Shown here: piece by piece, positions 8,433 to 16,173 of the stretch
Numbering within the stretch: position 1 is the first letter of the stretch
How the letters are laid out: each line of letters begins with the position of its first letter
Assembly: GCA_902478605.1 (NCBI GenBank)
Contig: CABSLQ010000063.1
Coordinates: forward strand, 1-16,187
DNA: 16,187 nucleotides
From: an uncultured Oscillospiraceae bacterium
GTDB taxonomy: Bacteria; Bacillota; Clostridia; Oscillospirales; Acutalibacteraceae
Direction of reading: 5' to 3'
Program-made: the position numbers and the translations under genes
Notes under the pieces: generated by a model
Databases searched by the model: none
Seen by the model: only the letters and a program-made list of their open reading frames with translations
Told to the model about the DNA's origin: nothing

Positions 8433-8714
8433 GGCATGCAGCGTCGGGAGGAAAAGCGGACGATGTGCCCGCCCGAGAAATTGGGCAGGATTTTGGACTG
8501 TGATAACCGCCGCACCGGGGGGCAGGCGGATTGCGTCACCGGACGGAAACGGCGCCCTCGGACAAAGCCGCGGCATGCGGGAGAACCCGATTGGAAAGAA
8601 GCGGAAATCCCGCTCCCGCCGCGGCCCGCGCGGTTCGGCCGAAGAGGAGGAACCGGCCGCTTTGGCTTGCCGTCCCCGGAAAACGGAACAGGCTGGCAGG
8701 GGCGGATTCCCACA
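8433..8714. other. Intergenic stretch without a recognisable gene
   Basis: One rightward frame stays open here and runs into the kinase gene, but it is Arg/Pro/Gly-rich, lacks a ribosome binding site and precedes the promoter at 8715, so I do not treat it as coding. Nothing else is recognised. Confidence 0.5.
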
Positions 8715-8743
8715 TTGAAATACGCGCGGAAATATGGTAAGAT
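8715..8743 (+). promoter_or_regulatory. Sigma-A promoter of the kinase/regulator operon
   Basis: TTGAAA at 8715-8720 and TAAGAT at 8738-8743 are spaced by 17 bp. The expected start of transcription near 8750 lies about 60 nt ahead of the kinase start with its AAAGGGAG site. Confidence 0.65.
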
Positions 8744-8812
8744 GAAAACAATCCATTGGCATACGGCAGAATGGCCCGCGCGGCGGGGATACATACAGAA
8801 AGGGAGAAAGCG

Positions 8813-10220
8813 ATGCTGTTTGGGGCAGAATGGGAAAAATTCTGTGGGAAGGGATCGTCTTTCTTGTATTTGCGGTGATAAGCGGCAGCCTGATCACGCG
8901 CCGCTTTTCCAAAAAAGCCAGCCTGCTGGCCTCGGCGGAACGCTGCTGGGGATCGGTCTGCTGCAGGTGGCACTGCTGGCCTGCGGCTGGGATAAAACGC
9001 TGGTGCTCACTCTGCTGCCGCTGACGGCTTACCTGCCGGCTATTGTCTGCCTGCATATTTTGTCCCGCTCCGGCTTTTTCCAGACGGTGGCCGCCTGGAC
9101 CGTCGGCACCATCGTGTATTTCGTCCTGAAAACCATATGGAAAATCCTGATGCTGTGGTTCACCCGGCTGGCAAACCTGCCGGGGTGGGGCAGAAGCCTG
9201 CTGCTGACGGCCTGCCTGCTGCTGGCGGCGGGAGGCATGCTGTTCCTCGTGTTCCGCTTCCTGCGCCGGCCGTTTCGGACCTATGTCCTCCATAACCAGA
9301 CCAACTGGCTGCTGATCAGCTTCCCCGTGCTGATGATTATCCTGCTGTTCTCCTACGTGGGCGGCAGTACAACGGACAACCCCCTGCTGGTGCTTTTGCT
9401 GCTGACGGCCTGTTCCATATTCCTGGTGCTTGTTCGGGTGCTGGCCTCGGCGTCGACCATCGCCCGGCTGCGGGAGGCCGAAAGGGCGGTTAGCCTCCAG
9501 ATGGCGATACAGCGCCGGGAATACGAGGACGTGTGCAAAAAGATGGAGCTGGGCCGGACCTACCGGCACGATATGCGGCACCATCTGCTGGTTCTCGAGG
9601 GGCTGGCGGAGCAGCAGGATAATCCGAGCATCACCCGGTATATCCAAAACCTGAGCGGGCAGCTTTCCGCCGTCGAAAAGGAGACGTACTGCGAGAATCC
9701 CACCGTGAACGCGGTGCTTTCCTCCTGCATCGGGCAGGCCAGGGAAGCGGGCTGCAGCGTGACGGCGCAGATCCGCCTGCCGCGGGAGCTGCCCTTTGAT
9801 GAAATCGATATTTGCGTGGTGTTGGCCAACGCCCTGGAAAACGCCGCGAACGCCTGCCGCAAATGGGAAAAGGAGAACCGCTATATCCGCCTTTCGGCAG
9901 AACTGACGGAGGAACGCCGGCTGATCATCGCGGTGGAAAACCCCTGCCCCGTGCCGGTGGCCTTCGATGCCGACGGGTTCCCCGCCGTGCCGCAGCGGGA
10001 AGGACACGGCATCGGCCTGCGCAGCATCGATGCGGTGACCCGCAAATACAACGGTCTGTTCCGCTGCACCTGTGAGGAGGGGGAATTCCGGTTTAAGGCG
10101 GTGTTATTCCGCCGGCAGGTACAGGCCGCCCCCGCCGCCGTGCCAGGCCGAAAAAAACGCCTTTTAAGCAAAAGGCTGGCGTCGTCGGCCCTCCTTCCCT
10201 GTTCCTCTTTTTCCTTATGA
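8813..10220 (+). CDS. AgrC/LytS-type sensor histidine kinase (GHKL ATPase), disturbed N-terminus
   Basis: The ribosome binding site AAAGGGAG (8800-8807) points to ATG 8813, but three frames are needed. MLFGAEWEK is in frame 2, the first membrane segment ILWEGIVFLVFAVISGSLIT is in frame 1 (also reachable from ATG 8830), and the rest from about 8930 (LGGTLLGIGLLQVALLACGW) is in frame 3. Each switch equals one missing base, at A8833-8837 and between 8911 and 8935. About five or six membrane segments follow. Then comes a cytoplasmic helix with phospho-acceptor His at 9567-9569 (YRHDMRHH), the N box at about 9828 (NALENAANA) and the G box at about 10002 (GHGIGLRSI). The C-terminal tail after about 10110 probably belongs partly to the next gene. 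It would phosphorylate the LytTR regulator at 11313. No AgrB/AgrD signal genes are visible. Confidence 0.75.
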
Positions 10221-11290
10221 TCAACTGCATGCCGACCATGGCACAGGCGCTCGCCGAGGTGCCTGGCCTGGGGATGCTGGTGCGGCTCGCCGATATCCGT
10301 TCCTACCGGTTTGACTGGGGCGATACGTCGTTTGATGCCGTTCTCCCCGTCGTGGAAGCGAACGAGGACGGCGTGATCCTGACAGGAGAGGGGACCGAGG
10401 GAAGCCCTTCGGCCGGGACACAGACCAGTACGGCCACAGCCTCCGCCGCCTCCGGCACGCGCCCCGATCGGCCGCAGACATCCGCATCATATGAGGCGGC
10501 AATGCCATCCCAGACGGCCGCGTCCTCCCGGATAACCGCGCCGGCGAAGTCGACGGCGGCGTCCCAGACGGCCGCATCGACCACAGCGGCGGCCACATCC
10601 GCCGGGCCGACCATGCCGTCCCAGACGACCATGCCGTCCCAGACGACCATGCCGTCCCAGACGGCTATGCCGACGCAGACGGTGCCGACCAACCCGTCAA
10701 CCACCGCATCGACCGCCCCCACCGCGCCGCCCGCGGATATCGAAGACGGCGCGAACGACATGAACCAGCAGATGGAAGCTTACATCGCCCAGATGCGGGA
10801 GACCTTTTTGTGGTATGTGGCGCGGAAATACGAAGGGTATGTGGGGATGGACACCGTCTATGCGATCCTGCGTAACGATGACCGGCTGCTGTCCGTCCGG
10901 TTTGAGACGACCATCAACGCCGGCGGCTCCGGCCAGTACAGCCGCTGCTTTACGCTGGACAAGCGGACGGGGGCGGTGCTGCGGTTTGCCGACCTGTTTG
11001 AATCGGGCAGCCCGTACAGCCGCGTTATCAGCGAGGAAATCCTGCGGCAGATGACCGAGCAGGTGGAGGCCGGCGAAGGGGATTATTTCATCCCGGGCGG
11101 TATCTGGTCGGATGACGAGTGCTTTCAGGAGATCGATGCCGATCCGAATTTCTATATCAATGGCGAGGACCGGCTGGTGATTGTTTTTGACGAATACGAA
11201 GTGGCGCCGGGCAGCATGGGAATGCCGGAATTTGTTATCCCGACGGAGCTTCTGCAGGATCTTCTGCGGCAGCCGTCCGTCATCGGCTGA
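10217..11290 (+). CDS. RsiV/DUF3298-like extracytoplasmic protein with Thr/Ser-rich linker
   Basis: The first ATG in frame is 10217, but no ribosome binding site precedes it and codons upstream in the same frame (LFLFFLMINCMPTMAQA) look like the end of a signal peptide. The start of that peptide (KKRLLSKRLASSALL) lies in the other frame, inside the annotated end of the kinase. One base lost near 10200 would explain both, and the true start is probably 10140-10160. Residues 18-55 are a conserved N-terminal segment. Residues about 70-180 are a Thr/Ser/Ala/Pro linker with TMPSQT repeats. Residues 185-355 match the DUF3298 fold of RsiV-like anti-sigma and lysozyme-inhibitor-like proteins (e.g. 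LDKRTGAVLRFADLFESG). Its place between sensor and regulator suggests a sensory or cell-envelope role for the same system. Confidence 0.65.
   Translation: MINCMPTMAQALAEVPGLGMLVRLADIRSYRFDWGDTSFDAVLPVVEANEDGVILTGEGTEGSPSAGTQTSTATASAASGTRPDRPQTSASYEAAMPSQTAASSRITAPAKSTAASQTAASTTAAATSAGPTMPSQTTMPSQTTMPSQTAMPTQTVPTNPSTTASTAPTAPPADIEDGANDMNQQMEAYIAQMRETFLWYVARKYEGYVGMDTVYAILRNDDRLLSVRFETTINAGGSGQYSRCFTLDKRTGAVLRFADLFESGSPYSRVISEEILRQMTEQVEAGEGDYFIPGGIWSDDECFQEIDADPNFYINGEDRLVIVFDEYEVAPGSMGMPEFVIPTELLQDLLRQPSVIG
10610..10681 (+). repeat. Four tandem 18-bp repeats coding TMPSQT
   Basis: Units 10610-10627, 10628-10645 and 10646-10663 are identical (ACCATGCCGTCCCAGACG). The fourth, 10664-10681, is degenerate. 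They lie in the linker of the RsiV-like protein and encode TMPSQT hexapeptides. Related single MPSQT and SQTA copies occur just upstream. Copy number could change by slippage without altering the frame. Confidence 0.9.
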
Positions 11291-11312
11291 GGTCCGGCGG
11301 CGTGCGAGGTGA

Positions 11313-12035
11313 ATGCTTTTGATCCGCGTTGGCATCTGCGATGACAGGCAGGAGGATATCCGGTTTTTGCTGCAATATGCCGGGCAGTTCTCCGATGGAC
11401 ACCCGGAATTCCCCCTGAAAACTGAGGCGTTTGTGTCGCCGCTTGACATTCTGCAGGCGGTCGAAGAACGCGGCGGGTACGATGTGTACCTGCTGGATAT
11501 CCTCATGCCTCATGTGAGCGGCATCGACGTCGCCCGCAAGGTGCGGGAGCGGGGCGAGAAGGCGGAAATCCTCTTTCTAACCACCTCCCGGGAATACGCA
11601 GTGGAGGCCTTCGGGGTGAAGGCCTCCGGCTATCTGCTCAAGCCGGTGAAAACGGCCGATTTTGAGCAGGAGATGCTCGGCTGTATCCGGCGGCTGGAGC
11701 CGAAGGATAACCCGTCGGTGGCGCTGAAAACCCGGGATGGTATCCGCCGGGTGCATCTGCGGGATCTGGTCACGGTGGAAAGCTTCAACCACAGCCGGAT
11801 CTGCACGCTCGCCGACGGGACGGAAATGGAAACGCCGGCGACCCTGTCCTCCCTGTACGAGCAGCTTCGGGAATACCCCGGCTTTTTTATCCCGCACCGC
11901 GCCTATATCGTCAACCTGGATTACGTGGACGGCCTGACGGCCGCCGAGCTGCTGCTGACCGACGGCAGGCGTATCCCCATCTCGCGCAACATCTATCCCA
12001 AGCTGAAACAGGCATATATGGATTACGCCTTTTAA
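11313..12035 (+). CDS. LytTR-family response regulator
   Basis: This 240-residue protein is the usual length for the family. The receiver domain (residues 1-120) has the acidic pair Asp10-Asp11, phospho-acceptor Asp62 (YLLDILMP), Thr90/Thr91 and Lys110 (GYLLKP). The LytTR DNA-binding domain (about 135-240) shows VESFNHSRICTLADGTEME and the typical HRAYIVNLDYV segment. GAGGTGA lies just before ATG 11313; a TTG six bases later is a less likely start. The gene follows the RsiV-like gene by 22 bp, so it is the last gene of the kinase operon and the obvious partner of the GHKL kinase. LytTR proteins bind pairs of short direct repeats; I did not find a convincing pair in this window. Confidence 0.9.
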   Translation: MLLIRVGICDDRQEDIRFLLQYAGQFSDGHPEFPLKTEAFVSPLDILQAVEERGGYDVYLLDILMPHVSGIDVARKVRERGEKAEILFLTTSREYAVEAFGVKASGYLLKPVKTADFEQEMLGCIRRLEPKDNPSVALKTRDGIRRVHLRDLVTVESFNHSRICTLADGTEMETPATLSSLYEQLREYPGFFIPHRAYIVNLDYVDGLTAAELLLTDGRRIPISRNIYPKLKQAYMDYAF

Positions 12036-12307
12036 GGCAGAGACCATCCTATGGAACATTTCACGCAGAAGAAGCGGAGGATGCCGCTTTTTCTGCCGCA
12101 GCAAACGCCGGCATGACAGCCGGAGCGGGGGGCGCTGACAGCCCGGTGCGCGCCCTGCGGGCGAGACGCCGCGGGCGCGGGGCGCCCCGGCGGCGGTCTG
12201 CACGCAGGCGGGTACCCGGAACACGGCCCGGTTCGGCCGCGAAGGCGGCGCCATGCAAGGAAAGGCCGCCTGTTTGGGCATACTAGAACGAACAACAGGG
12301 AGGTGGC
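12036..12307. other. GC-rich gap without a supported gene
   Basis: There is a 21-codon frame at 12051 (MEHFTQKKRRMPLF...) with no cysteine and no good ribosome binding site, and a strongly self-complementary GC-rich block around 12130-12210. No T-rich terminator and no clear promoter is seen. Confidence 0.45.
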
Positions 12308-13093
12308 ATGGTGAAGATAGCCTATATGGGGATTGATTTGCTGTATCCTGTTCTGCGTGCCATTCTGCAGGAGGGGGGCGAGGTGATGCGGATTTTCACC
12401 TGCCCCACCGACAACGTAACCGAGTTCAACACCGCCGTGCAGGAGACGGCGCGGGCGCAGGGGATTCCCTGCACCCTCGATCGGATCACCGCCGCGGATT
12501 TGGCGCGGCTGGAGGAGGACGGCTGTGAGCTGCTGGTGTGCGCGGGGTATTACTACCGCGCGCCCGTTTCGGACACGCTGCCGATGGTCAACTTTCATCC
12601 CTCGCCCCTTCCCGTGGGCCGGGGCTCCTGGCCCATGCCGCTCCTTCTGCTCCGGGGTATGCCCCAGGGCGGCATCACCGCCCACCGGATGGCCCGGGAT
12701 TTCGATACGGGCGATATTCTGCTGCAGGAGCGCTTTCCCATCCGCGAGGGGGAGACGCTGCGCAGCTATATGGAACAGGTGTACGACCGGGTGCCCGGTA
12801 TGGTGCACCGGCTGATGACCGAACTGCCCGCCCTGCTGGCCGCGGCCCGGCCCCAGGGCCCGGGCGACTACTGGCCCGCGCCGACCGAGGCGGACTGGAC
12901 CGTGACGCCCGCAATGGAGGCGGAACAGGCCGACCGGATTCTGCGCGCCTTTTACGGGTACGAATGCGTGTACCGCGCGGGGGAAAGCCGCACCGAGCTC
13001 ATCGGCGGCCGCGTGGTGCCCGGCGACCCCGCGGGGCAGCCCTTCCCCGTGCGCGGGGGCTATATTCAGGCGGAGCGGATAAGGGCGCTGTGA
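12308..13093 (+). CDS. Formyltransferase-fold protein (Fmt-like), unknown substrate
   Basis: This 261-residue protein starts after GGGAGGTGG. The formyltransferase catalytic triad can be read as Asn95, His97 (VNFHPSPLPVGRG) and Asp in DFDTGDIL (residues 131-138), which bind 10-formyl-tetrahydrofolate and catalyse formyl transfer. It is shorter than methionyl-tRNA formyltransferase (about 315 residues). Only a reduced C-terminal segment similar to the Fmt tail is seen (residues 208-255), and there is no peptide deformylase next to it. It may formylate an amino-sugar or another small amine rather than initiator tRNA, but this is inference. It stands alone, 272 bp after the response regulator, in a stretch with no clear promoter. 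Confidence 0.75.
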   Translation: MVKIAYMGIDLLYPVLRAILQEGGEVMRIFTCPTDNVTEFNTAVQETARAQGIPCTLDRITAADLARLEEDGCELLVCAGYYYRAPVSDTLPMVNFHPSPLPVGRGSWPMPLLLLRGMPQGGITAHRMARDFDTGDILLQERFPIREGETLRSYMEQVYDRVPGMVHRLMTELPALLAAARPQGPGDYWPAPTEADWTVTPAMEAEQADRILRAFYGYECVYRAGESRTELIGGRVVPGDPAGQPFPVRGGYIQAERIRAL

Positions 13094-13249
13094 ACAGGGC
13101 GGGACACAGCCGTTAACGCGCGGGCACCGCAGACGGTTCGGCCGCGCCGGCCGTGCGCGCGGCTCATCCGGCTGAAAGCCGGCGCCGCGGCCGGTATCCG
13201 GAAGCCCCAGGCCGGTCGGCCCGCGGTGCGGCCTTTTCTCAAAAAGGGC

Positions 13250-13278
13250 TTGACAAGCCGGCGGGTGCGGTGTATACT
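13250..13278 (+). promoter_or_regulatory. Near-consensus sigma-A promoter of the 5S rRNA gene
   Basis: A perfect TTGACA (13250-13255) is followed 17 bp later by TATACT (13273-13278), and the 5S rRNA begins 8 bp downstream. An A/T-rich segment (CTTTTCTCAAAAA) directly upstream may act as an UP element. Confidence 0.88.
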
Positions 13279-13285
13279 CTATCAA

Positions 13286-13401
<116 letters not shown>

Positions 13402-13406
13402 ACGGA

Positions 13407-13441
13407 AATCCCCGAAGATCACAGGATCTTCGGGGATTTTT
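13407..13441 (+). terminator. Rho-independent terminator of the 5S rRNA gene
   Basis: A 14-bp perfect stem, AATCCCCGAAGATC (13407-13420) with GATCTTCGGGGATT (13425-13438), has the loop ACAG and runs into five T (13437-13441). Confidence 0.93.
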
Positions 13442-13581
13442 CGTATAGAGAACAGGAGCCGCGGAAGCAGGCGATGCGTCCTCCTTTGTGCAATGGGCCG
13501 GGCTGCTGTGCATGCTGGCATAAAAGAAGGCGCCTGCGGCGGAAAAAACGGCGGGTTCCCCTTTCGTTTTGCTTTCGGCTG

Positions 13582-13590
13582 TGTTATCAT
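13582..13590 (+). promoter_or_regulatory. Possible extended -10 promoter of the HEPN-like gene
   Basis: TGT followed by TATCAT (13585-13590) forms an extended -10 element about 95 bp before the start at 13686. No good -35 box is present (TTTCGT at 13562 is the nearest). Confidence 0.35.
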
Positions 13591-13685
13591 TAAGGCAGCG
13601 ACGGCTTTTGAAGGCCGGGATATGATAAAGAAGGAAAGCAGATGCACAGCGGCTTGCGGCTGCGCAGACAGCGGGGTGGTATGGG

Positions 13686-14174
13686 ATGAGCTTTATGGAA
13701 ACGTATAAGCGGCTCGACGCGCTGTGCCGGGATTTATGTTCCGCGGATAAGGGAGTGACGGCGTATATCGAGTGCATGGATTCGTGTCAGGTCCTCCGAT
13801 TTCGTCCGGAGAGCTGGCAGCAGGATTACAACAGGCTCAAGCATTATCGGTATATCCGCAACCAGATTGCACATGTCAGCGGTGCCACTGAAGAGGCGCT
13901 GTGCACCGTAGACGACGAGCAATGGCTCGCCGATTTTTATCAGCGCATTCTTACGGAGGCGGACCCGCTGGCGCGGTACAGAAAAGCCAGTATGAAAATG
14001 CTGAACCGGCCGGCCGCGGCGAAAAAGACCGCCCCGCTGCCCCCGGCAGCTTCCTCCCGCGCCGCGCCGGCCGGGAAAAAAAGAACCGGGTACGCGGTCG
14101 CCGCCCTCATGGGCATCATCATCACCGTCTTATGCTTCGTAGCCGGGGTAGTTTTGTATTGTGTATTTCAATAA
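13686..14174 (+). CDS. Membrane-anchored conserved protein with HEPN-like R-x4-H motif
   Basis: This 162-residue protein has an alpha-helical N-terminal domain (residues 1-105), a Lys/Ala/Pro-rich linker (about 106-132) and one C-terminal membrane segment (about 135-160, GYAVAALMGIIITVLCFVAG). I recognise it as a conserved clostridial family without known function. The motif YRYIRNQIAH (Arg58, Asn59, His63) fits the R-N-x3-H pattern of HEPN ribonucleases, and the segment is followed by acidic helices as in small HEPN domains. The motif is seen; nuclease activity is only inferred. With the tail in the membrane, the N-terminal domain would face the cytoplasm. The ribosome binding site is a modest GGGGTGGT. 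Its 3' end overlaps the convergent membrane-protein gene by 7 bp. Confidence 0.7.
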   Translation: MSFMETYKRLDALCRDLCSADKGVTAYIECMDSCQVLRFRPESWQQDYNRLKHYRYIRNQIAHVSGATEEALCTVDDEQWLADFYQRILTEADPLARYRKASMKMLNRPAAAKKTAPLPPAASSRAAPAGKKRTGYAVAALMGIIITVLCFVAGVVLYCVFQ

Positions 14175-15940
14175 GCCGCTGAAGGGCTGCCCCAGATTTC
14201 CAGCAGGTTTTCCTCCCGCCGGACCAGGACATAGCCCGCGTCCGTGTATTGGGCGCGCGCTTCCGTGGCGTCCTTTGCGTAGGCGGGGCGGATATCCAGC
14301 ACGAGATAGTCGGTGTCGGTTTTGTCGTGATATGCCAGCTCGTAGATTTCGTCCCGATTGGACAGGTGGGCCACCAGCATGCCCGAGGCGGTGACCGAGG
14401 CGTCCTGCGGGATGGAGGCGAGGAGCGCGTCCATGCGGGCGAAACTTTCCCGTTCGCGGCTGTAACACGCCGCCTGGCTTTCCAGGCGGGGCAGCACCGC
14501 CACGGTGTAGAGCAGGCACGTCGCCAGCGCCGCTATGGTCAGCGCTTTGCGGCGCACCGGCGCGGACAGCGCGGGCAGGTTCATCACCGCGAGATAAAAC
14601 AGGAAGGCGGAAATACCGAACCCGTATTGAAAGCCGATGTCGTACATATAGGGATAGGTGGTCAGCAGATTGAGCAGCAGCGGCGCCAGCAGCAGATACC
14701 GGCCGAACCGGCGCGTCATAAAGGGCAGCGCCGCCAGCGGCGCCAGCAGCTGGAACAGGTACAGCAGCTTGCGGGCGCTGCCGTCGCCGGTCTTGAACAG
14801 CTGATCGAACAGGTGGCCGGGATTGCACAGCAGGGTGCGCAGTATGCCGGCGACAGTGGGTTCCGTGTCGCTCAGGTTGCCGTAGCGGCCGAACATTGCC
14901 CCTTCGCCGAACAGGGTGAGCAGCCCCACGGCCAGCAGAAAATACCCCACGGCCAGTAGCAGCAGCCATTTGCCGTGGCGGTCCCGGCGCGCCAGCCAGA
15001 TATACACCGCGAGAACCGCCAGGTAGACGGCGGCGTCCTCCTTGACGAGCAGCACAGCCGCTGCGGCGGCGTACAGCCAGCCGGTGCGGCCGTATTCGAA
15101 GCAGACGAAGAGCCACAGCAGCGCCGGCGTCAGAAAACAGTTCTCGTGGATATCGTAGAAGCAGCCGGCGTTCAGCGCCGGGCAGCCGGCATACAATACG
15201 GCCAGCAGCGCCGTCACCCGGTAGGACAGGGCGTACCGCCGGCACAACAGGTACAGCGGGATAAGGCCGCTGGCGAGCACGACGGCCTGCCCAATCTGCA
15301 GCGTGTAGGGGGTGGGGAACACCAGATAGGCCGGCAGCAGCAGATAATAGATCGGGGAGATATGCACCGCGAAATGGGACAGCAGCCGGTCGCGTTCACA
15401 GCTGACCAGGGGGCGCAGGGTGGTTTTCATGTGATGGAACATGTTGGCGAAGATGCCGAAATCGTAGTTGGGCGCGCTGTAGGTGGCGTAGCGCAGGCAG
15501 GTGACGCCGCCCACCACCGCGATGAACAGCACGGCGCACCCGCCCACGACGGCCAGGCACAGGCGGCGGCCCACCGCCGGCAGGGCGGGGGACGCGGGCT
15601 GCCGGTACAGGATACAGATCAGCAGCCCCAGCGCCAGCAGCAGCGCCGCGCAGAAGGCATAGGGGGTCCCGCCCGTATACTGCCACACCAGCAGCCAGGC
15701 CAGCCAGGCCGCCGCGCCCACAAGCAGGCCGTTTTCCAGCCAGGCCGCCGGCCGCGCAAGCGCGACCAGGGTCAGCCCGGCGAAGAGCAGCAGGATCCCG
15801 CCGCAAAAGAGGGGGAGCGGGACGGCTTTGGCGGCGGGGCCAAAGCACAGCCGCAGGGCGTTCAGCAGGATCCAGGCGGTTGCCAGCCGCTTGGCGCAGG
15901 GATAGGGGGTGAACAGCGGTTTCAGGCGGCGGAGCAGCAT
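14168..15940 (-). CDS. DUF2079 polytopic membrane protein
   Basis: This 590-residue protein on the minus strand has ATG at 15940 preceded by GAGGTGA. About 11-13 membrane segments are visible between residues 20 and 480, followed by a soluble C-terminal domain (about 490-590). The DUF2079 signature is present: APNYDFGIFANMFHHMK and then SHFAVHISPIYYLLLPAYLV (residues about 165-215), with further pieces such as YDIHENCFLTPALLW and LLVKEDAAVYLAV. The family resembles GT-C glycosyltransferases of the membrane (a conserved acidic residue in a first outer loop), and a role in lipid-linked sugar transfer is often proposed but not proven. The two operator-like boxes just upstream suggest repression by a BlaI/CopY-type protein. 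Confidence 0.85.
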   Translation of the reverse strand: MLLRRLKPLFTPYPCAKRLATAWILLNALRLCFGPAAKAVPLPLFCGGILLLFAGLTLVALARPAAWLENGLLVGAAAWLAWLLVWQYTGGTPYAFCAALLLALGLLICILYRQPASPALPAVGRRLCLAVVGGCAVLFIAVVGGVTCLRYATYSAPNYDFGIFANMFHHMKTTLRPLVSCERDRLLSHFAVHISPIYYLLLPAYLVFPTPYTLQIGQAVVLASGLIPLYLLCRRYALSYRVTALLAVLYAGCPALNAGCFYDIHENCFLTPALLWLFVCFEYGRTGWLYAAAAAVLLVKEDAAVYLAVLAVYIWLARRDRHGKWLLLLAVGYFLLAVGLLTLFGEGAMFGRYGNLSDTEPTVAGILRTLLCNPGHLFDQLFKTGDGSARKLLYLFQLLAPLAALPFMTRRFGRYLLLAPLLLNLLTTYPYMYDIGFQYGFGISAFLFYLAVMNLPALSAPVRRKALTIAALATCLLYTVAVLPRLESQAACYSRERESFARMDALLASIPQDASVTASGMLVAHLSNRDEIYELAYHDKTDTDYLVLDIRPAYAKDATEARAQYTDAGYVLVRREENLLEIWGSPSAAY

Positions 15941-15959
15941 AGGGTGTCACCTCATAATC

Positions 15960-15974
15960 GACAAATGTAGAAAA
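15960..15974. promoter_or_regulatory. CopY/BlaI-type operator box 1
   Basis: GACAAATGTAGAAAA contains GACAAATGTA, an exact fit to the KACANNTGTA consensus of CopY and close to the TACANNTGTA of BlaI/MecI. It starts 20 bp upstream of the DUF2079 start codon. The near-identical copy lies 35 bp further on. Confidence 0.5.
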
Positions 15975-15994
15975 TTGGGTAAATGGGTATAAAA

Positions 15995-16009
15995 GACAAG
16001 TGTAGAAAA
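15995..16009. promoter_or_regulatory. CopY/BlaI-type operator box 2
   Basis: GACAAGTGTAGAAAA differs from box 1 at one base and also contains an exact KACANNTGTA match. A TATAAA at 15988-15993 (+ strand) lies between the two boxes and could be a rightward -10 element. Confidence 0.5.
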
Positions 16010-16024
16010 CGGCGGGAAAGGAAA

Positions 16025-16173
16025 GCCGCCGGGAGGCGGCGCAGAGTGTCAAAAAACTTTTTAGCGAATAGCCATATACACAAAAGCAGAATTCTTATGC
16101 GTCGCATCGGGGAACCCCATGCACAACGCACCGCGTTGTGCTGCGAGGGTATGAGGACGGCTTAGCCGTCCTC
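16025..16173. repeat. Cluster of four hairpins, possible mobile-element end or structured RNA
   Basis: Four inverted repeats are packed here: GCCGCC/GGCGGC (16025-16040, loop GGGA); GCATCGGGG/CCCCATGC (16104-16122, one bulged C); GCACAACGC/GCGTTGTGC (16121-16141, loop ACC); GAGGACGGC/GCCGTCCTC (16153-16173, loop TTA). The last is perfect and is followed by AGGAAGTTCGTC, which recalls the subterminal hairpin and end of IS200/IS605-type elements. No transposase is seen before the window ends. Confidence 0.55.

Noticed and set aside
8813..8878. 21-codon leader peptide MLFGAEWEKFCGK... ahead of ATG 8830
   Set aside because: It could be a real leader, but the good ribosome binding site and the continuity of MLFGAEWEK with ILWEGIVFLVF after adding one base make a frameshifted kinase start more likely.
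12051..12116. 21-codon frame after the response regulator, considered as a signal peptide gene of AgrD type
   Set aside because: It contains no cysteine or serine suited to thiolactone formation, has no AgrB beside it and lacks a good ribosome binding site.
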